NCBI RefSeq assembly: GCF_045679555.1
Contig: NC_092096.1
Coordinates: forward strand, 25,818,954-25,882,953
Origin: Salvelinus alpinus
Taxonomy: Eukaryota > Chordata > Actinopteri > Salmoniformes > Salmonidae
Reading direction: 5' to 3'
DNA length: 64,000 nt
The notes under the pieces are model-generated. The model was not told the DNA's origin and ran no database searches. It saw nothing but the letters and a program-made list of their open reading frames with translations. The position numbers were made by a program, and so were the translations under genes. Below are positions 46,300 to 59,019 of the stretch, piece by piece. Every line of letters begins with the position of its first letter. Position 1 is the first letter of the stretch.

Positions 46300-47510
46300 T
46301 GCTCTGTTGTGGTGTCATAGAGAGGATGGTGGAGATGACAGGGTCTGTTGTGGTGTCATAGAGAGGATGGTGGAGATGACAGGGTCTGTTGTGGTGTCAT
46401 AGAGAGGATGGTGGAGATGACAGGGTCTGTTGTGGTGTCATAGAGAGGATGGTGGAGATGACAGGGTCTGTTGTGGTGTGATACAGAGGATGGTGGAGAT
46501 GACAGGGTCTGTTGTGGTGTGATACAGAGGATGGTGGAGATGACAGGGTCTGTTGTGGTGTCATAGAGAGGATGGTGGAGATGACAGGGTCTGTTGTGGT
46601 GTCATAGAGAGGATGGTGGAGATGACAGGGTCTGTTGTGGTGTGATACAGAGGATGGTGGAGATGACAGGGTCTGTTGTGGTGTCATAGAGAGGATGGTG
46701 GAGATGACAGGGTCTGTTGTGGTGTCATAGAGAGGATGGTGGAGATGACAGGGTCTGTTGTGGTGCGATACAGAGGATGGTGGAGATGACAGGGTCTGTT
46801 GTGGTGTGATACAGAGGATGGTGGAGATGACAGGGTCTGTTGTGGTGTGATACAGAGGATGGTGGAGATGACAGGGTCTGTTGTGGTGTGATACAGAGGA
46901 TGGTGGAGATGACAGGAGGGTGGAGGTAGAGAGGATGGTGGAGATGACAGGTTCAGTTGTGGTGTGATACAGAGGATGGTGAAGGTAGAGAGGATGGTGG
47001 AGATGACAGGGTCTGTTGTGGTGCGATACAGAGGATGGTGGAGATTACAGGGTCTATTGTGGTGTGATACAGAGGATGGTGAAGGTAGAGAGGATGGTGG
47101 AGATGACAGGGTCTGTTGTGGTGCTATACAGAGGATGGTGGAGGTAGAGAGGAGGGTGGAGATGACAGGAGGGTGGAGGTAGAGAGGAGGGTGGAGATGA
47201 CAGGGTCTGTTGTGGTGCTATACAGAGGATGGTGGAGGTAGAGAGGAGGGTGGAGATGACAGGAGGGTGGAGGTAGAGAGGAGGGTGGAGATGACAGGGT
47301 CTGTTGTGGTGCGATACAGAGGATGGTGGAGGTAGAGAGGAGGGTGGAGATGACAGGAGGGTGGAGGTAGAGAGGAGGGTGGAGATGACAGGAGGGTGGA
47401 GGTAGAGAGGAGGGTGGAGATGACAGGAGGGTGGAGGTAGAGAGGAGGGTGGAGATGACAGGAGGGTGGAGGTGGAGAGGAGGGTGGAGATGACAGGGTC
47501 CTTTGTTGGC
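46300..47510. repeat. Minisatellite: 41-bp units changing to 35-bp units
   Basis: The first half (46300-46915) repeats GTCTGTTGTGGTGTCATAGA then GAGGATGGTGGAGATGACAGG. From about 47130 a shorter 35-bp unit built from GAGGGTGGAGATGACAGG and AGGGTGGAGGTAGAGAG dominates, with mixed units between. Confidence 0.95.
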
Positions 47511-47870
47511 AATAGACAGGGTTTCCTTCCTGTAGTAAGGGGGAAGTGAAGATGGAGCAACTGTTTTAGACCCCCACAAACATGCACACCCAAATGCACA
47601 CGCATACACACTCACACTTTTAAAAACACATACTATTACACTTTTAGACACTTAGACACCTTTAGATGCACACACACACACATGCCCTGCTTCCCCTGCT
47701 CTCACAGAGGGAGACTGAGAGGAGATCACTGATCCTTAATTAGGGCTATATAATGAGGAGGACAGGGTATGGTGAAGAGAGGCTGAATATTCTCACTTCC
47801 TCTCTTTCTATCTCTCCTTCTTTGCTGTCTCCCTTTTTCAGTTTCTGCTTCTTTCCCTTTTCACGCTTTT

Positions 47871-47896
47871 CAGGCTCCTATTAGGGCCCATTCAAC

Positions 47897-47984
<88 letters not shown>

Positions 47985-48015
47985 CTCTCTCGCTCTCTCT
48001 CTCTCGCTCTCTCTT
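47871..48015. repeat. Copy of the 44896 array edge plus (CT)n microsatellite
   Basis: About 30 bp starting CAGGCTCCTATTAGGGCCC at 47871 are identical to 44896 onward, and both run into a CT tract. This copy ends with CGCTCTCT variants. Confidence 0.9.
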
Positions 48016-48019
48016 TCTG

Positions 48020-49590
48020 GCCTGCTTGTTTGGCAGACATTGGCAGGGTATCTGATGGTGTGCCAGATGCCGCTGTGACTGTGCAGGCACCCTGAGGGCA
48101 TGAGCACCAGCTGTACGTGTGCAGGGCTCACCTCATGGCTCTTTGCCTCTTTCTGTCTTCCTCCTCACTTTCTCTCTCTCTCGCTCTCTGTCATGCCCAC
48201 ATTTTTTCCCATAATGCAGGGCCTTCTTTTCCTTGTTCCCGCATCCCCCCTTCCCTGTCTCTATCTCTCTCTGGTCGTGTCTGCACTTGTGACTTCTGCT
48301 GTCAGAATACGAAGATCGCATTGAAAAGACGGGTCTAGACGCACTAAAGTGGCTATGTGGCGTGATTGTGTTCTGATCTGTCTGACCACTTCAGGAGGTG
48401 GTCAGGGATGCATTTATACGGGTTTTCTCCTCAGTCTGGATGCAATCAGGCCACCGAAAGCACATACAGTGGACGATGTCATCAGCACTCATCCCACAAG
48501 TCTCCAGAAAACTGGCATTTTGGGACCTATAAGCACCTTTTAATTATAACGTTGGTGGAAATACATTCCTACCGTGTGAGGAACGTGTTTACTGGCCACA
48601 TAAATGCTAGCCGTCTAGCTAATATTTAGATAAATAATGCTGACCCATTTGCAATCCCTTTAGCGAGGCTTGCTAGCTTGCTGGCTAGCTACAGAGGTTA
48701 GCAGGCTAGTTAGCTACAGTTAGTTAGCTACTGCCATCAGTTGTTGTTGTGTTATTATCATATTTTGCCTATTTCAATGTTTATAGAATGCATACTGGCA
48801 TTTGAGTAAAGCGTTGGAAAAGGGAATCCGGACACACTGTGGACATGGTAGGTGTATGTAGGTGTACACCGTAAATGTACACCTTAAATGTAGGTGTACA
48901 GTAGATGCATGAATTTCATGATCAGAACTCTATGATAAAAAACTAAAGCTGCATGAACTGTCAAGTCTAGACATGTCTTCTCTCTCTTTCTCTCTTTCTT
49001 CTTGTCTCTCATCTCTTTCTGCCTTGAGCTTGCAGTGCATCCAAACTTACATACAAATTTGCAGTGTCAAGTCACTGATCCCTTAACTTAGCTCTTAGCT
49101 CTTAACTTAACTCTTAAACCCAATGACTTCTGTATCAGCTTACATTCCTAGACTGTCCCTCATAGTTAGGACTATATCTGGGTTTGCCCTTAGCTAAAGT
49201 CCAAGTGCCCAAAGAGTCTGGTCATTGACCAAACTAACATTCTACTAACGTTACGAGAATGTTACCTGGGCATTATTCTAGTCTAATGTAATGACATAAA
49301 TCAGTCTGTCATCAAAGCAGTAAAACATTCTCCTAAATCAATATTCAACAAATCCCCCTAAAGTGACTTAGGTTGTTAATATCTCTCTGAGACCTTCTTT
49401 GTTATGTCAGTGGGTCGGCCATGTTTCTTAGTGTCATTAGATTTGTGCTTCTGTAAGCAGCTCTCCCAAATAGAAGTTGTAGACACACCCATATACACAA
49501 ACTCCCTGTTTCCACTCTGATCTTTCTTTCCCTCGATCCTTCCCCCTCTCCTCTCTTTCTGTTCTCTCTTATTCTCCAACTTCACTCTTT
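48020..49590. other. Intron 3 segment, no gene seen
   Basis: TAGC-rich stretch at 48665-48730; otherwise unremarkable. Confidence 0.5.
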
Positions 49591-49599
49591 CTAATTCTT

Positions 49600-50128
49600 C
49601 TCTTTCACCTGTCAGTTCTTCTCTTTCCCCCTGTCAGTTCTTCTCTTTCCCCCTGTCAGTTTTTCTCTTTCCCCCTGTCAGTTCTTCTCTTTCCCCCTGT
49701 CAGTTCTTCTCTTTCCCCCTGTCAACTCTTCTCTTTCCCCCTGTCAGCTCTTCTCTTTCCCCCTGTCAGTTCTTCTCTTTCCCCCTGTCAGTTCTTCTCT
49801 TTCCCCCTGTCAGCCCTTCTCTTTCCCCCTGTCAGCTCTTCTCTTTCCCCCTGTCAGCTCTTCTCTTTCCCTGTCAGCTCTTCTCTTTCCCCCTGTCAGC
49901 TCTTCTCTTTCCCCCTTTCAGTTCTTCTCTTTCCCCCTGTCAGCTCTTCTCTTTCCCCCTGTCAGTTCTTCTCTTTCCCCCTGTCAGCTCTTCTCTTTCC
50001 CCCTGTCAGTTCTTCTCTTTCCCCCTGTCAGTTCTTCTCTTTCTCCCTGTCAGCTCTTCTCTTTCCCCCTGTCAGCTCTTCTCTTTCCCCCTGTCAGCTC
50101 TTCTCTTTCCCCCTGTCAGTTCTTCTCA
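49600..50128. repeat. 22-bp minisatellite, about 24 copies
   Basis: Unit CCCCCTGTCAGTTCTTCTCT plus TT, with GTCAGC/GTCAGT alternation. Strongly pyrimidine-biased, resembling an iterated splice-acceptor (polypyrimidine + CAG). Confidence 0.95.
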
Positions 50129-50129
50129 C

Positions 50130-51680
50130 ATGCTGACTAGACTGGGCACGTGCGTGATGCCGTGTTTTTGTCCATCCACACCAGACGCGATCAGGTCGCG
50201 CAGGTTGAAATATCAAAACGAACTCTGAACCACCTATATTAATTTGGGGACAGGTCAAAATGCATGAAACATTCATGTCCATTTAGCTAGCTCGCTTGCT
50301 GTTGCCCAGCTAATTTGTCCCGGGATGTAAACATTGGGTTGTTATTTTACCTGAAATGCACAAGGTCCTCTCCTCCGACAATTAATCCACAGATAACCAC
50401 AGATAACTTCTTCTTCTTCTTTGAACTTTATATGGGAGTTGGCAACCAACTTTAAGGTGCATTACCACCACCAACTGGACTGGAGTGTGGACCTCAGTTC
50501 AACTTTCAATCACCCACATGGGTATAGGCTCCTGGGAGAGGCTGGGACTTGCAGCGTGTCAAGCGTAAAAAATAGAGCCAAGTTCTATTTTAGCGCATGG
50601 CTACTTATTTTTTTGCAACGCTTGCGCATGTAATACGAGCAGTGTGGTCAGCATGTTAGCCCTCATATCTTTCTTTCCATCACTCTCTTCTTGCTCTCTC
50701 CTTGCCCTCCCTTTCTTTTTCTTCTTCTGTCTCTCTCTATTTATATTGTCTCCATATCCTGTGGCGTTTCTCTGTGATTTGTGACTGCAGGGCAGTGGGA
50801 AATGGATGCTAAACACTCATTGTTGAAAAGAAGGAAATATTTCACTTCATAAATAGGCTTCTGAGAAACTCTGGTCTCTCTTTCTCTTCCCCTCCCTTCC
50901 TCTCCTCTCTTTTTCTGGTCTCTCTCTCTGTTCCTATGACTCAGAGCCTCCCCCGCTTTAGTATGCTCAGATTACCTCTTTAGTATGCTCAGATTACCTC
51001 TGTCATTACTCCGGAGCACAAATGGAAGAGCCCACACATTCTCAATAACACACTCTCACTACACGGCTTTATAGGGCTGTCCCTGGTTAATATCACTGAC
51101 TGAAGGTGCTTGGTGCTTGATGCTTGGTGCTTGGTGCTTGGTGCTTGGTGCTTGGTGCTTGGTGCTTAGTGTGTGCGTGCGTGCGTGCGTGCGTGCCTGC
51201 GTGCCATGCGCGTCTTCTACATGGGTATCTACTGGATAGATCTGACCTCTCATTGACTGCTATCGCTCCAGACGCCTGCTGTCTTTGATACCCTGGCCAC
51301 CTTTGTCTGTCTCTCTCTCTGTCTCTTCATTCATTATTTATTCCCCTTTTTACACCACTCTTAGACTGGCCCTGTAGTCAACCATTCCAAGAGGAATAGT
51401 CCAAGCCGTCAGAGCTGCGTAGAGATGTGATGTGATGTTCGCAGGTGCCAGACTTCCATCCATGAAATAATGCAGTTATTACAACGACCATGGGTGCACA
51501 ATTCCAGATAGTGGTTCTGCTGATTTTCTGCAGCCAAGCGTCCATTAACAAGACTAACTAGTATGTTACATTGTTTTAGATGATAATATGCATTGGCACT
51601 CAGCTTGGGGGGATTGTATTGACCTGGCAATCTAAGTAACGTAATACAAAAATCCCCATAAAAATCTGTCAGTTTAATTT
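50130..51680. other. Intron 3 segment, no gene seen
   Basis: Holds a 23-bp tandem duplication (TTTAGTATGCTCAGATTACC at about 50956 and 50979) and a (GTGCTTG)n then (GTGC)n run at 51105-51205. Confidence 0.5.
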
Positions 51681-51684
51681 TACG

Positions 51685-52270
51685 CTAGAGATATCTGTTT
51701 TTTTGCATGGGTTGTGTCTCAATCCACAACATCCTCCTATGTCGCCCTTCCTCATCAGCGGTGCAAAGTGACAGAGCTACAGTGCATTTTGTAGACCATG
51801 AAACATTCCAAAAAACGGTCTTCTCACGAAAACGTCTGGAGCATCCGAAAAGGACTCGTTTGTAGTCGGTAGCGCTGATGTGCCAACTTTTGTCTGTAGC
51901 GTCCAAACCGTTTTGGGCTACAAACTGATATGGCCCCACTGTAGAAAGGGGAGACTCCCACGAACAAGATGGTGTTCACCACAAGTGTCACGAGACTCGT
52001 CTAAACGTAACTCATACAAATTAATGGAGGTATGGAGGTAGTTTTGTGCCAACAAAAATAAGGGGATAAATATATATATATTTCCTGAGCTTTCTTATAT
52101 CTCCTTGATATAGGACAGACACTTCAAATCCTTATTCCTTAAAATTTATGTTTTGCCATTTATGAATGTGTTATTCAATGTCTTTCTATGGGCTATAGTA
52201 GTAAAGGTCAAATTCAATATCTTATCTTTTATTTTTTTGAAAAGCTAAAGGGGATCCTATGGAGCAACGC
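51685..52270. mobile_element. Second copy of the 6717-type transposon-derived repeat
   Basis: Inverted relative to 6717-8520: CCTGAGCTTTCTTATATCTC and TGATATAGGACAGACACTTC match the reverse complement of 6868-6905. It lacks the 20-bp array but contains a single GTTTTGGGCTACAAACTGAT motif (51911-51930) related to the array unit. Confidence 0.45.
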
Positions 52271-52439
52271 ATTCTGGGACATGCCGAATATTCCAGAATG
52301 TTCAAAAGTTAGAGGAAGAGAAAAAGAGCTGGAGCAAGAGAAGGTTATTCCATCTCAATGCATTGAAGGATCATCTTCTGGGACATTGAATCCACCCGAG
52401 GGTGGATACTTGTTGACAAAAGCGTAACAACTTTGGGGA

Positions 52440-53340
52440 ACTACAGACAGACAGACCAGATTGACCCTGAGTGGTGCACACCATAATTAAGACCAGGAGA
52501 GAAAGAGATATAGGAGAGCAATCGATGAATGGGTAAATGGATAGAGAGAGAGAGAGGGAAAGAGAGTGGCAGACAAAGTGACAATAGAGCAAGAGAGATT
52601 AGCCTAAGAGGGAGGGAACAAAAGAGAGGGAAAGAGGAGGAAGGGCAGAAAGAAAGAATATGAAGACAGAGTAGCCATCCTGCATTTGAATATTGATTGG
52701 GTGTGAGTTGATGTTAGCCTGTGGGATTACATACAGCTCTTTGGCTCCATGTCTAAAAGCTTATGGGCTCTGCACCAGATCCAAAGCCACAGTTTGTGTT
52801 GAGCCACAGTCTGTTGAGTTGATTTGTCTCTCTGTGTGCAGACTCTCCAGGTCGGTGGACTAAGAAACAAAAGTTACCTAATTAGAAGTTAGTCCATCAG
52901 TGTCAGGAAGGAACATAGGTCCTTGTAAAGCGTTATTTGTGGCTAGGATGGAGTGTGAAGTTTAACACAGTGTGGAGATGGCAACGCTGATTGTTTTTGA
53001 GCTCTTCTTACCGTTGCTGCCACACAGGAACCCAGGCGTCGCCATGGAGCTCGGCGCCACGAATGCTACCGGATCGCCGGTTGGCATGACGCTCGTTTGC
53101 TAAGCAACGCCGGCTTCATAAACAGATGCTGCGTTGGTTCCCAGTGTGCTATACTTAGCTTCCCCAGCTACCTATCCAATGCCACAACAACCTACCAACA
53201 AACTTCCATCTAAGTACTTCCTATTTAACATTGAATGTGTTTGTGACGTCTTTACACTGGAAGGAAATACAGGTGCAGCTTTCACTCTTCAAGTTAAAAT
53301 AAATCCTTTATTTAGAAGTAAAAAAGTAAAAGGTTTTGGC
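52440..53340. other. Intron 3 segment, no gene seen
   Basis: A GA-rich stretch (52495-52660) and an X-box-like palindrome at 53095; nothing else recognised. Confidence 0.5.
53095..53108. promoter_or_regulatory. X-box-like palindrome
   Basis: GTTTGCTAAGCAAC, a near-palindrome with RFX-like half-sites, in a CpG-rich patch (53025-53112). Confidence 0.3.
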
Positions 53341-53341
53341 C

Positions 53342-53706
53342 ATCTTGGCATTCATCACAATAAGTCTTGGCATTCATCACAATAAGTCTTGGCATTCATC
53401 ACAATAAGTCTTGGCATTCATCACAATAAGTCTTTGCATTCATCACAATAAGTATTGGCATTCATCACAATAAGTCTTGGCATTCATCACAATAAGTCTT
53501 GGCATTCATCACAATAAGTCTTGGCATTCATCACAATAAGTCTTGGCATTCATCACAATAAGTCTTGGCATTCATCACAATAAGTCTTGGCATTCATCAC
53601 AATAAGTCTTGGCATTCATCACAATAAGTCTTGGCATTCATCACAATAAGTCTTGGCATTCATCACAATAAGTCTTGGCATTCATCACAATAAGTCTTGG
53701 CATTCC
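53342..53706. repeat. 22-bp minisatellite, about 16 copies
   Basis: Unit CTTGGCATTCATCACAATAA plus GT, almost perfect (single substitutions at about 53432 and 53453). Confidence 0.97.
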
Positions 53707-53709
53707 AAG

Positions 53710-55070
53710 CACTAGTTCCGAAATCTGAACAATCAAGCTGTCTCCATCGACTAAGCTAAGGTTAATGGTAACAATAGACAGCCTTGAAACGAGGCGTTGT
53801 AATGTAATCTAGTGTTGGTTAATTACAATGGAGTCACTCAGTGTCTGGGACTCAGTCATTATTCCTGCCTGGTCTATCATAGGAGGAGGTGACAAACTGT
53901 GGGTCATTAAACACTGGAGTTTAACCCTCATAATCACACGCTACACACTCAGTCTTGACATTATGCATAGATGTACGCACGTATGCGCATGCACACACAA
54001 TGTTCGTGTTAACTTATACAAAACAAGGAGCATTTGTAGCCCAGACCAAGCTCTAATAAATTGCATTAGTATCACAAACACATCTGTCCGAAAAATGCAT
54101 TTATTCATCCCCTGATTGATGTTGTATGCAGAATGTGAAATCAGGGTTATTATCACAGGGGAAATGATATTGATGGCATTTGGGAGAGTATTACTGGTTC
54201 ACTTCAGAGTAACTTCCTCATTGAATAAGCACCCTGCTGATTGATCTGAACAGAGGGTGTAATTCATATTGGCTAGCTAGCAAGTGGCCTACAGTGGATG
54301 ATATATTCCATCTTACAGCATGGTTAAAATGCATGCTGGGCAAAGGAAATTAGGAATGCTGTTATGTTGTTACTATGGCAGCTCAAAGTGTGCAATTATG
54401 GGATGGATCGGAGAGAGACAGAGAGATCAGACAAATTGTACTCTAGCCAGACACTCACAGAATTATACACACACGCTCTTGCTTCCACTCTTCCCTCTGT
54501 TACTTTCTCTCTCTCTTCCGCCATCTCTCATCTAAATCTAACTTAGCTAGCACACGCACACACTCACACACAAAAGCCAGAGCCCCGTAGCTCAGTGTAA
54601 GATATTAGTGTGTTAAAGTGCTGGGGGCCTGAGGGACCCTTCATCTGGAGTTACTTTATGCTGGGCTTTGGCATGTTGACAGGTGGCGCAACCCCACTGA
54701 GCCGCACAGAGCCAAAATGGCTCCTCTCCAGATCCACTAATGGCTCTTGCCCTGCTCCACTCCCTCTCACCCCATGCCTGCATGACGAGCCAGGGCAGGT
54801 GTAAACACTATGAGGTCACCATGCCTTGAGCCAACATGGCCACCTACCTGCTCATTATATACTTATTTTCCAGGCGACTGGGATGCATATTTAGCGGTGA
54901 CCTTAGTCCAACGGCGTGGTCTAATTTTGCCGTGTAGGGGCCTTCCCGTGAGGTAATAGTAGATGGTTGGATGAAACGTAGTAACCACGGCAATGTCTCA
55001 ATTTCTTCATTTGAAATGCTTCTTAATGTTACATGTTAGGCTTATACCGTATATACCGTATACTGGGGTA
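53710..55070. other. Intron 3 segment, no gene seen
   Basis: Includes an X-box-like GTTACTATGGCAGC at 54369-54382. No coding similarity. Confidence 0.5.
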
Positions 55071-55071
55071 C

Positions 55072-55270
55072 TTGGGGTGGCAGGTAGCCTAGTGGTTAGA
55101 GCGTTGGACCAGAAACCGAACGTTTGCTGGATCGAATCCCTGAGCTAACAAGGTAAAAATATGTCATTCTGCCCCTGAACAAAGCAGTTAACCCACTGCT
55201 CCCCGGTAGGCTGTCATTGTAAATAAGAATTTGCTCTTAACTGACTTGCCTAGTTTTAAAAAATAAAGCA
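55072..55270 (+). mobile_element. HpaI-type tRNA-derived SINE
   Basis: A box in TAGCCTAGTGGTTAGAGCG, B box in GGATCGAATCCCTGAGC, body CTGCCCCTGAACAAAGCAGT and tail TAAGAATTTGCTCTTAACTG followed by an A-rich AAAAAATAAA end. Near full length. HpaI-type SINEs are a salmonid marker. Confidence 0.85.
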
Positions 55271-55424
55271 GCTTGCGTTCTTCATTTCACCTGTCACATT
55301 ATTTAACATTATGAAGCTTACTGTAGTTCCCCAGAACAGTTGAGTCTCTTGTTTGTAACAGCACAACAGGAGAAAACAGGAGCTGGTCAGTCCAGTGTCT
55401 GTTGTGCAGCACATATGAGGTTTT

Positions 55425-55738
55425 TGATTTATTTATTTTATTTCACCTTTATTTAACCAGGTAGGCTAGTTGAGAACAAGTTCTCATTTACAACTGCGAC
55501 CTGGCCAAGATAAAGCAAAGCAGTGCGACACAAACAACAGCACAGAGTTACACATGGAATAAACAAGCGTACAGTCAATAACACAATAGAATAAAACGAA
55601 AGTCTATATACAGTGTGTGCAAATGGTGTGAGGAGGTAAGGCAATACATAGGCCATAGTAGCAAAGTAATTACAATTTAGCAGATTAACACTGGAGTGAT
55701 AGATGAGCCGATGATGATGAGCAGATGATGATGAAGTT
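55425..55738 (-). mobile_element. LINE 3' end, minus strand (same family as 3605)
   Basis: From CACCTTTATTTAACCAGGTA through TTGAGAACAAGTTCTCATTT to TAACACTGGAGTGATAGATG it aligns almost base for base with 3630-3880. Only the 3' UTR remains. Confidence 0.8.
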
Positions 55739-55744
55739 ACACTT

Positions 55745-57110
55745 GTGTCCAATTCACTACTAACTGTTTGCTATCAGATATCTCTTTGAGAAGTCAAAGA
55801 GCTCTGGATGAGTTACCTGTACAGCTGCCATTTCCCCCCCTGTGCTTCCTACTAGCATTTTGTTTCTCCTCTGTTCTTCTCCCCTCTGTGTACAGATGCT
55901 GCTCTTCCTTCATGAAAGCATACATCACAACTTTGTTCATTTGCACAATTTCTCTCATTCAGTTTTGCTTATAAATCTCCACACTCAAAAAAAAGGACCT
56001 TCGGTAGCTACTAGCTATGCTAGCTATGTATAACTTTATGAGCTGGATTTGCATTTAGTTTATGTTCCTTTTCGCTCGTTAGCATCCTAATAGCATTTAT
56101 CTATGTGATTTTGCTATTGCTTGTGCTAATTTTGTTAGCATTCTGGTAAGCCCAATTTTTTTTTTTTGCATTTCTAGCACCCCCTTGTGTGCTTTTTCAG
56201 TAATAACATCAATCCCGGGATGGTAGAAGAACGGTATGAAGATATGAAAACCTGGATACCACCCAAGCCTAATTGGCTAAAATTAAAAGTACACTGTAGA
56301 TTGGATTTTTATGACATTGTCTTCCTGTCAAACATTATTTAGAGATGTTTATGTTGCTCTGCTATCAAATTAGGATGTAAATGTCTATGCAACTCTCTCT
56401 GTTTATATGCAACTACCATACTAGTGTCAGGTCCTTCATCGGAATAACAGAGGTGTTTTGACAAGAGAGGAGAGCGAGAGAGACCGAAACAAAAACCCTT
56501 CTGTTTTAGCATTATTTACATGTGTATAAAGCACCATTGAAATTAAATTGAATTAATTTGAGAGAGGATGGGAGAAAGAGAGCAAAGACAGAGAGAGAGA
56601 GGGGGATGTAGAGAAAGAGAGTTGGAGGAGGCTATTATTGCATCATGTCAAACAGAGATTGAATATGGTAAATGTGTCACAGGTGGTTAGGCTTGTATTG
56701 ACCGAGCCCATCTCACAGGTGGTTAGGCTCATATTGACCGAGCCCATCTCTAATAGCACCCTCCCCTATTGGTGGAAACGCTAGTGCTTTTACAGTATGT
56801 TCGGCCGTAAAGCACTCAATACTTTCCACAATCCACTGTCTCGCCTGGGTTAACAAGAATATAAAGGCAGACTGCCTATTTAAAATATATTAAAATATGT
56901 GCAATGTCTAGGCACCCGATTTTCCTAATTTAAATTTGAATGAATCTCCATGTCTCGTCCATCTCTGTTTGTCCCCACCATGGAGTATGATGCAATATTG
57001 TGCAAACAATTTAAAGTGGGGGAAAATTCAGTTCCCTCTGTGGGAGATGGTAAATATTGAATGATTTTAATGTTCCTGAAAGTGTTGAATCAGAGTTTGA
57101 TTCAGGCCTG
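55745..57110. other. Intron 3 segment, no gene seen
   Basis: TAGC-rich near 56005-56030, a GA-rich patch at 56570-56620 and a 40-bp near-duplicate (CACAGGTGGTTAGGCT ... TGACCGAGCCCATCTC) at about 56680-56750. Confidence 0.5.
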
Positions 57111-57112
57111 TA

Positions 57113-57246
<134 letters not shown>

Positions 57247-57318
57247 AGCCCAGCATTGACTCATTATCTAGCTCACATTATTATTTACCACTTCCTGGTC
57301 CCTTTATCGGCGCAGCTG

Positions 57319-57568
<250 letters not shown>

Positions 57569-57739
57569 CTTTCTATTCAGTTCAGATCAGATAGCCTCAA
57601 CAGCTGTGCTGTCTATGTGAAATGGTGAAATTATTCCTTTCTGGAGTATGTCATAGTATAAGCCTAAGCAAGTTGTGTAAATCCTAACATTCAGGACTTA
57701 AAGGTGAGGTGTGAGGGATATTATGAACATGAGAGTATT

Positions 57740-58337
57740 GAAAACCAGTCAACCCATTGAAAACCAGTCAACCCATTGAAAACCAGTCAACCCATTGACA
57801 ACCAGTCAACCCATTGAAAACCAGTCGACCCATTGACAACCAGTCGACCCATTGACAACCAGTCGACCCATTGAAAACCAGTCGACCCAATGACAACCAG
57901 TCGACCCATTGAAAACCAGTCGACCCATTGAAAACCTGTCGACCCATTGACAACCAGTCGACCCATTGACAACCAGTCGACCCATTGACAACCAGTCGAC
58001 CCATTGAAAACCAGTCGACCCATTGAAAACCAGTCGACCCATTGAAAACCAGTCGACCCATTGAAAACCAGTCGACCCATTGAAAACCAGTCGACCCATT
58101 GAAAACCAGTCGACCCATTGACAACCAGTCAACCCATTGAAAACCAGTGAACCCAATGACAACCAGTCAACCCAATGACAACCAGTCAACCCAATGACAA
58201 CCAGTCAACCCATTGAAAACCAGTGAACCCAATGACAACCAGTCAACCCATTGAAAACCAGTCAACCCATTGAAAACCAGTCAACCCATTGAAAACCAGT
58301 CAACCCAATGACAACCAGTCAAATCAATGACAACCAG
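57740..58337. repeat. 19-bp minisatellite, about 31 copies
   Basis: Unit AAAACCAGTCAACCCATTG. Central copies (about 57820-58120) carry GTCGAC, outer copies GTCAAC; GACAACC/GAAAACC is a second variable site. Confidence 0.97.
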
Positions 58338-58355
58338 GCTAGGCTAGCTAATTTA

Positions 58356-59018
58356 ACACTAGAACTGCTAAAGCAGCCATTTTGACTGTTCATTAATAAA
58401 AAATATATATTATGACCATTTTTTATGTCATGCCCCCCTCTGACCTTGACTTTTCCTAAATAAGTCTATATAACACACTGTCGTTGTTAGAATCTTAACA
58501 TCACAAACAGAACTGGAGTTAAAACCAGTTTTATTTTTTTAGGATTTTCCCCCATTGCCTCATGCTTTACCTCCGTTTTGATGAAACAGAAATTCGCCAT
58601 GGTATCCAACGTATAAATAACTGACTATTTTTAAATGCTGTCATATCGACACTTTTACCGTGCGTCTTACTGCCCATGCGTCTTGGTGTTTTTTTTATTT
58701 TTATAAAAAGAAGCTGGTAACCTACGCTTTCTGTTTCATATTTGTAACAAAGGCACTCCACGAATAAAATCAATTGAACACCTTATTATTATTTATTTTT
58801 TACATAAAGCATACAGTAACATAAATGAATGAAAATGCTATTTTGTTTACAATTGTAATCGTATTCTAGTGTTACCTTAGACCTTCATAAGCACAACAAA
58901 ATGATTTTTGCATTAGCATATATGAAATTTATTAATTACACTTTTTAAAATGTTGCAATCAAAATGACTGCTCATTAGCTTGAAGGGGGAGTCGCTCGAG
59001 GCCCAGCGGTTTTAAACT
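58356..59018. mobile_element. piggyBac-like non-autonomous element (probable)
   Basis: TTAA lies at both ends (about 58359 and 59013), the piggyBac target. Next to them are CACTAGAACTGCTAAAGCAG on the left and CCAGCGGTTTT on the right (reverse complement AAAACCGCTGG). Inverted subterminal motifs CCATTTTGACT and ATCAAAATGACTGCT support a pair. AT-rich non-coding interior. Terminal match is imperfect. Confidence 0.45.
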
Positions 59019-59019
59019 G

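Noticed and set aside
47054..47651. 185- and 175-codon antisense frames rich in Ser/Pro/His
   Set aside because: Translation of the 41/35-bp minisatellite on the opposite strand.
57768..58189. Three overlapping antisense frames with GSTGFQWVDW-type repeats
   Set aside because: 19-bp minisatellite; the same peptide repeats in every frame.
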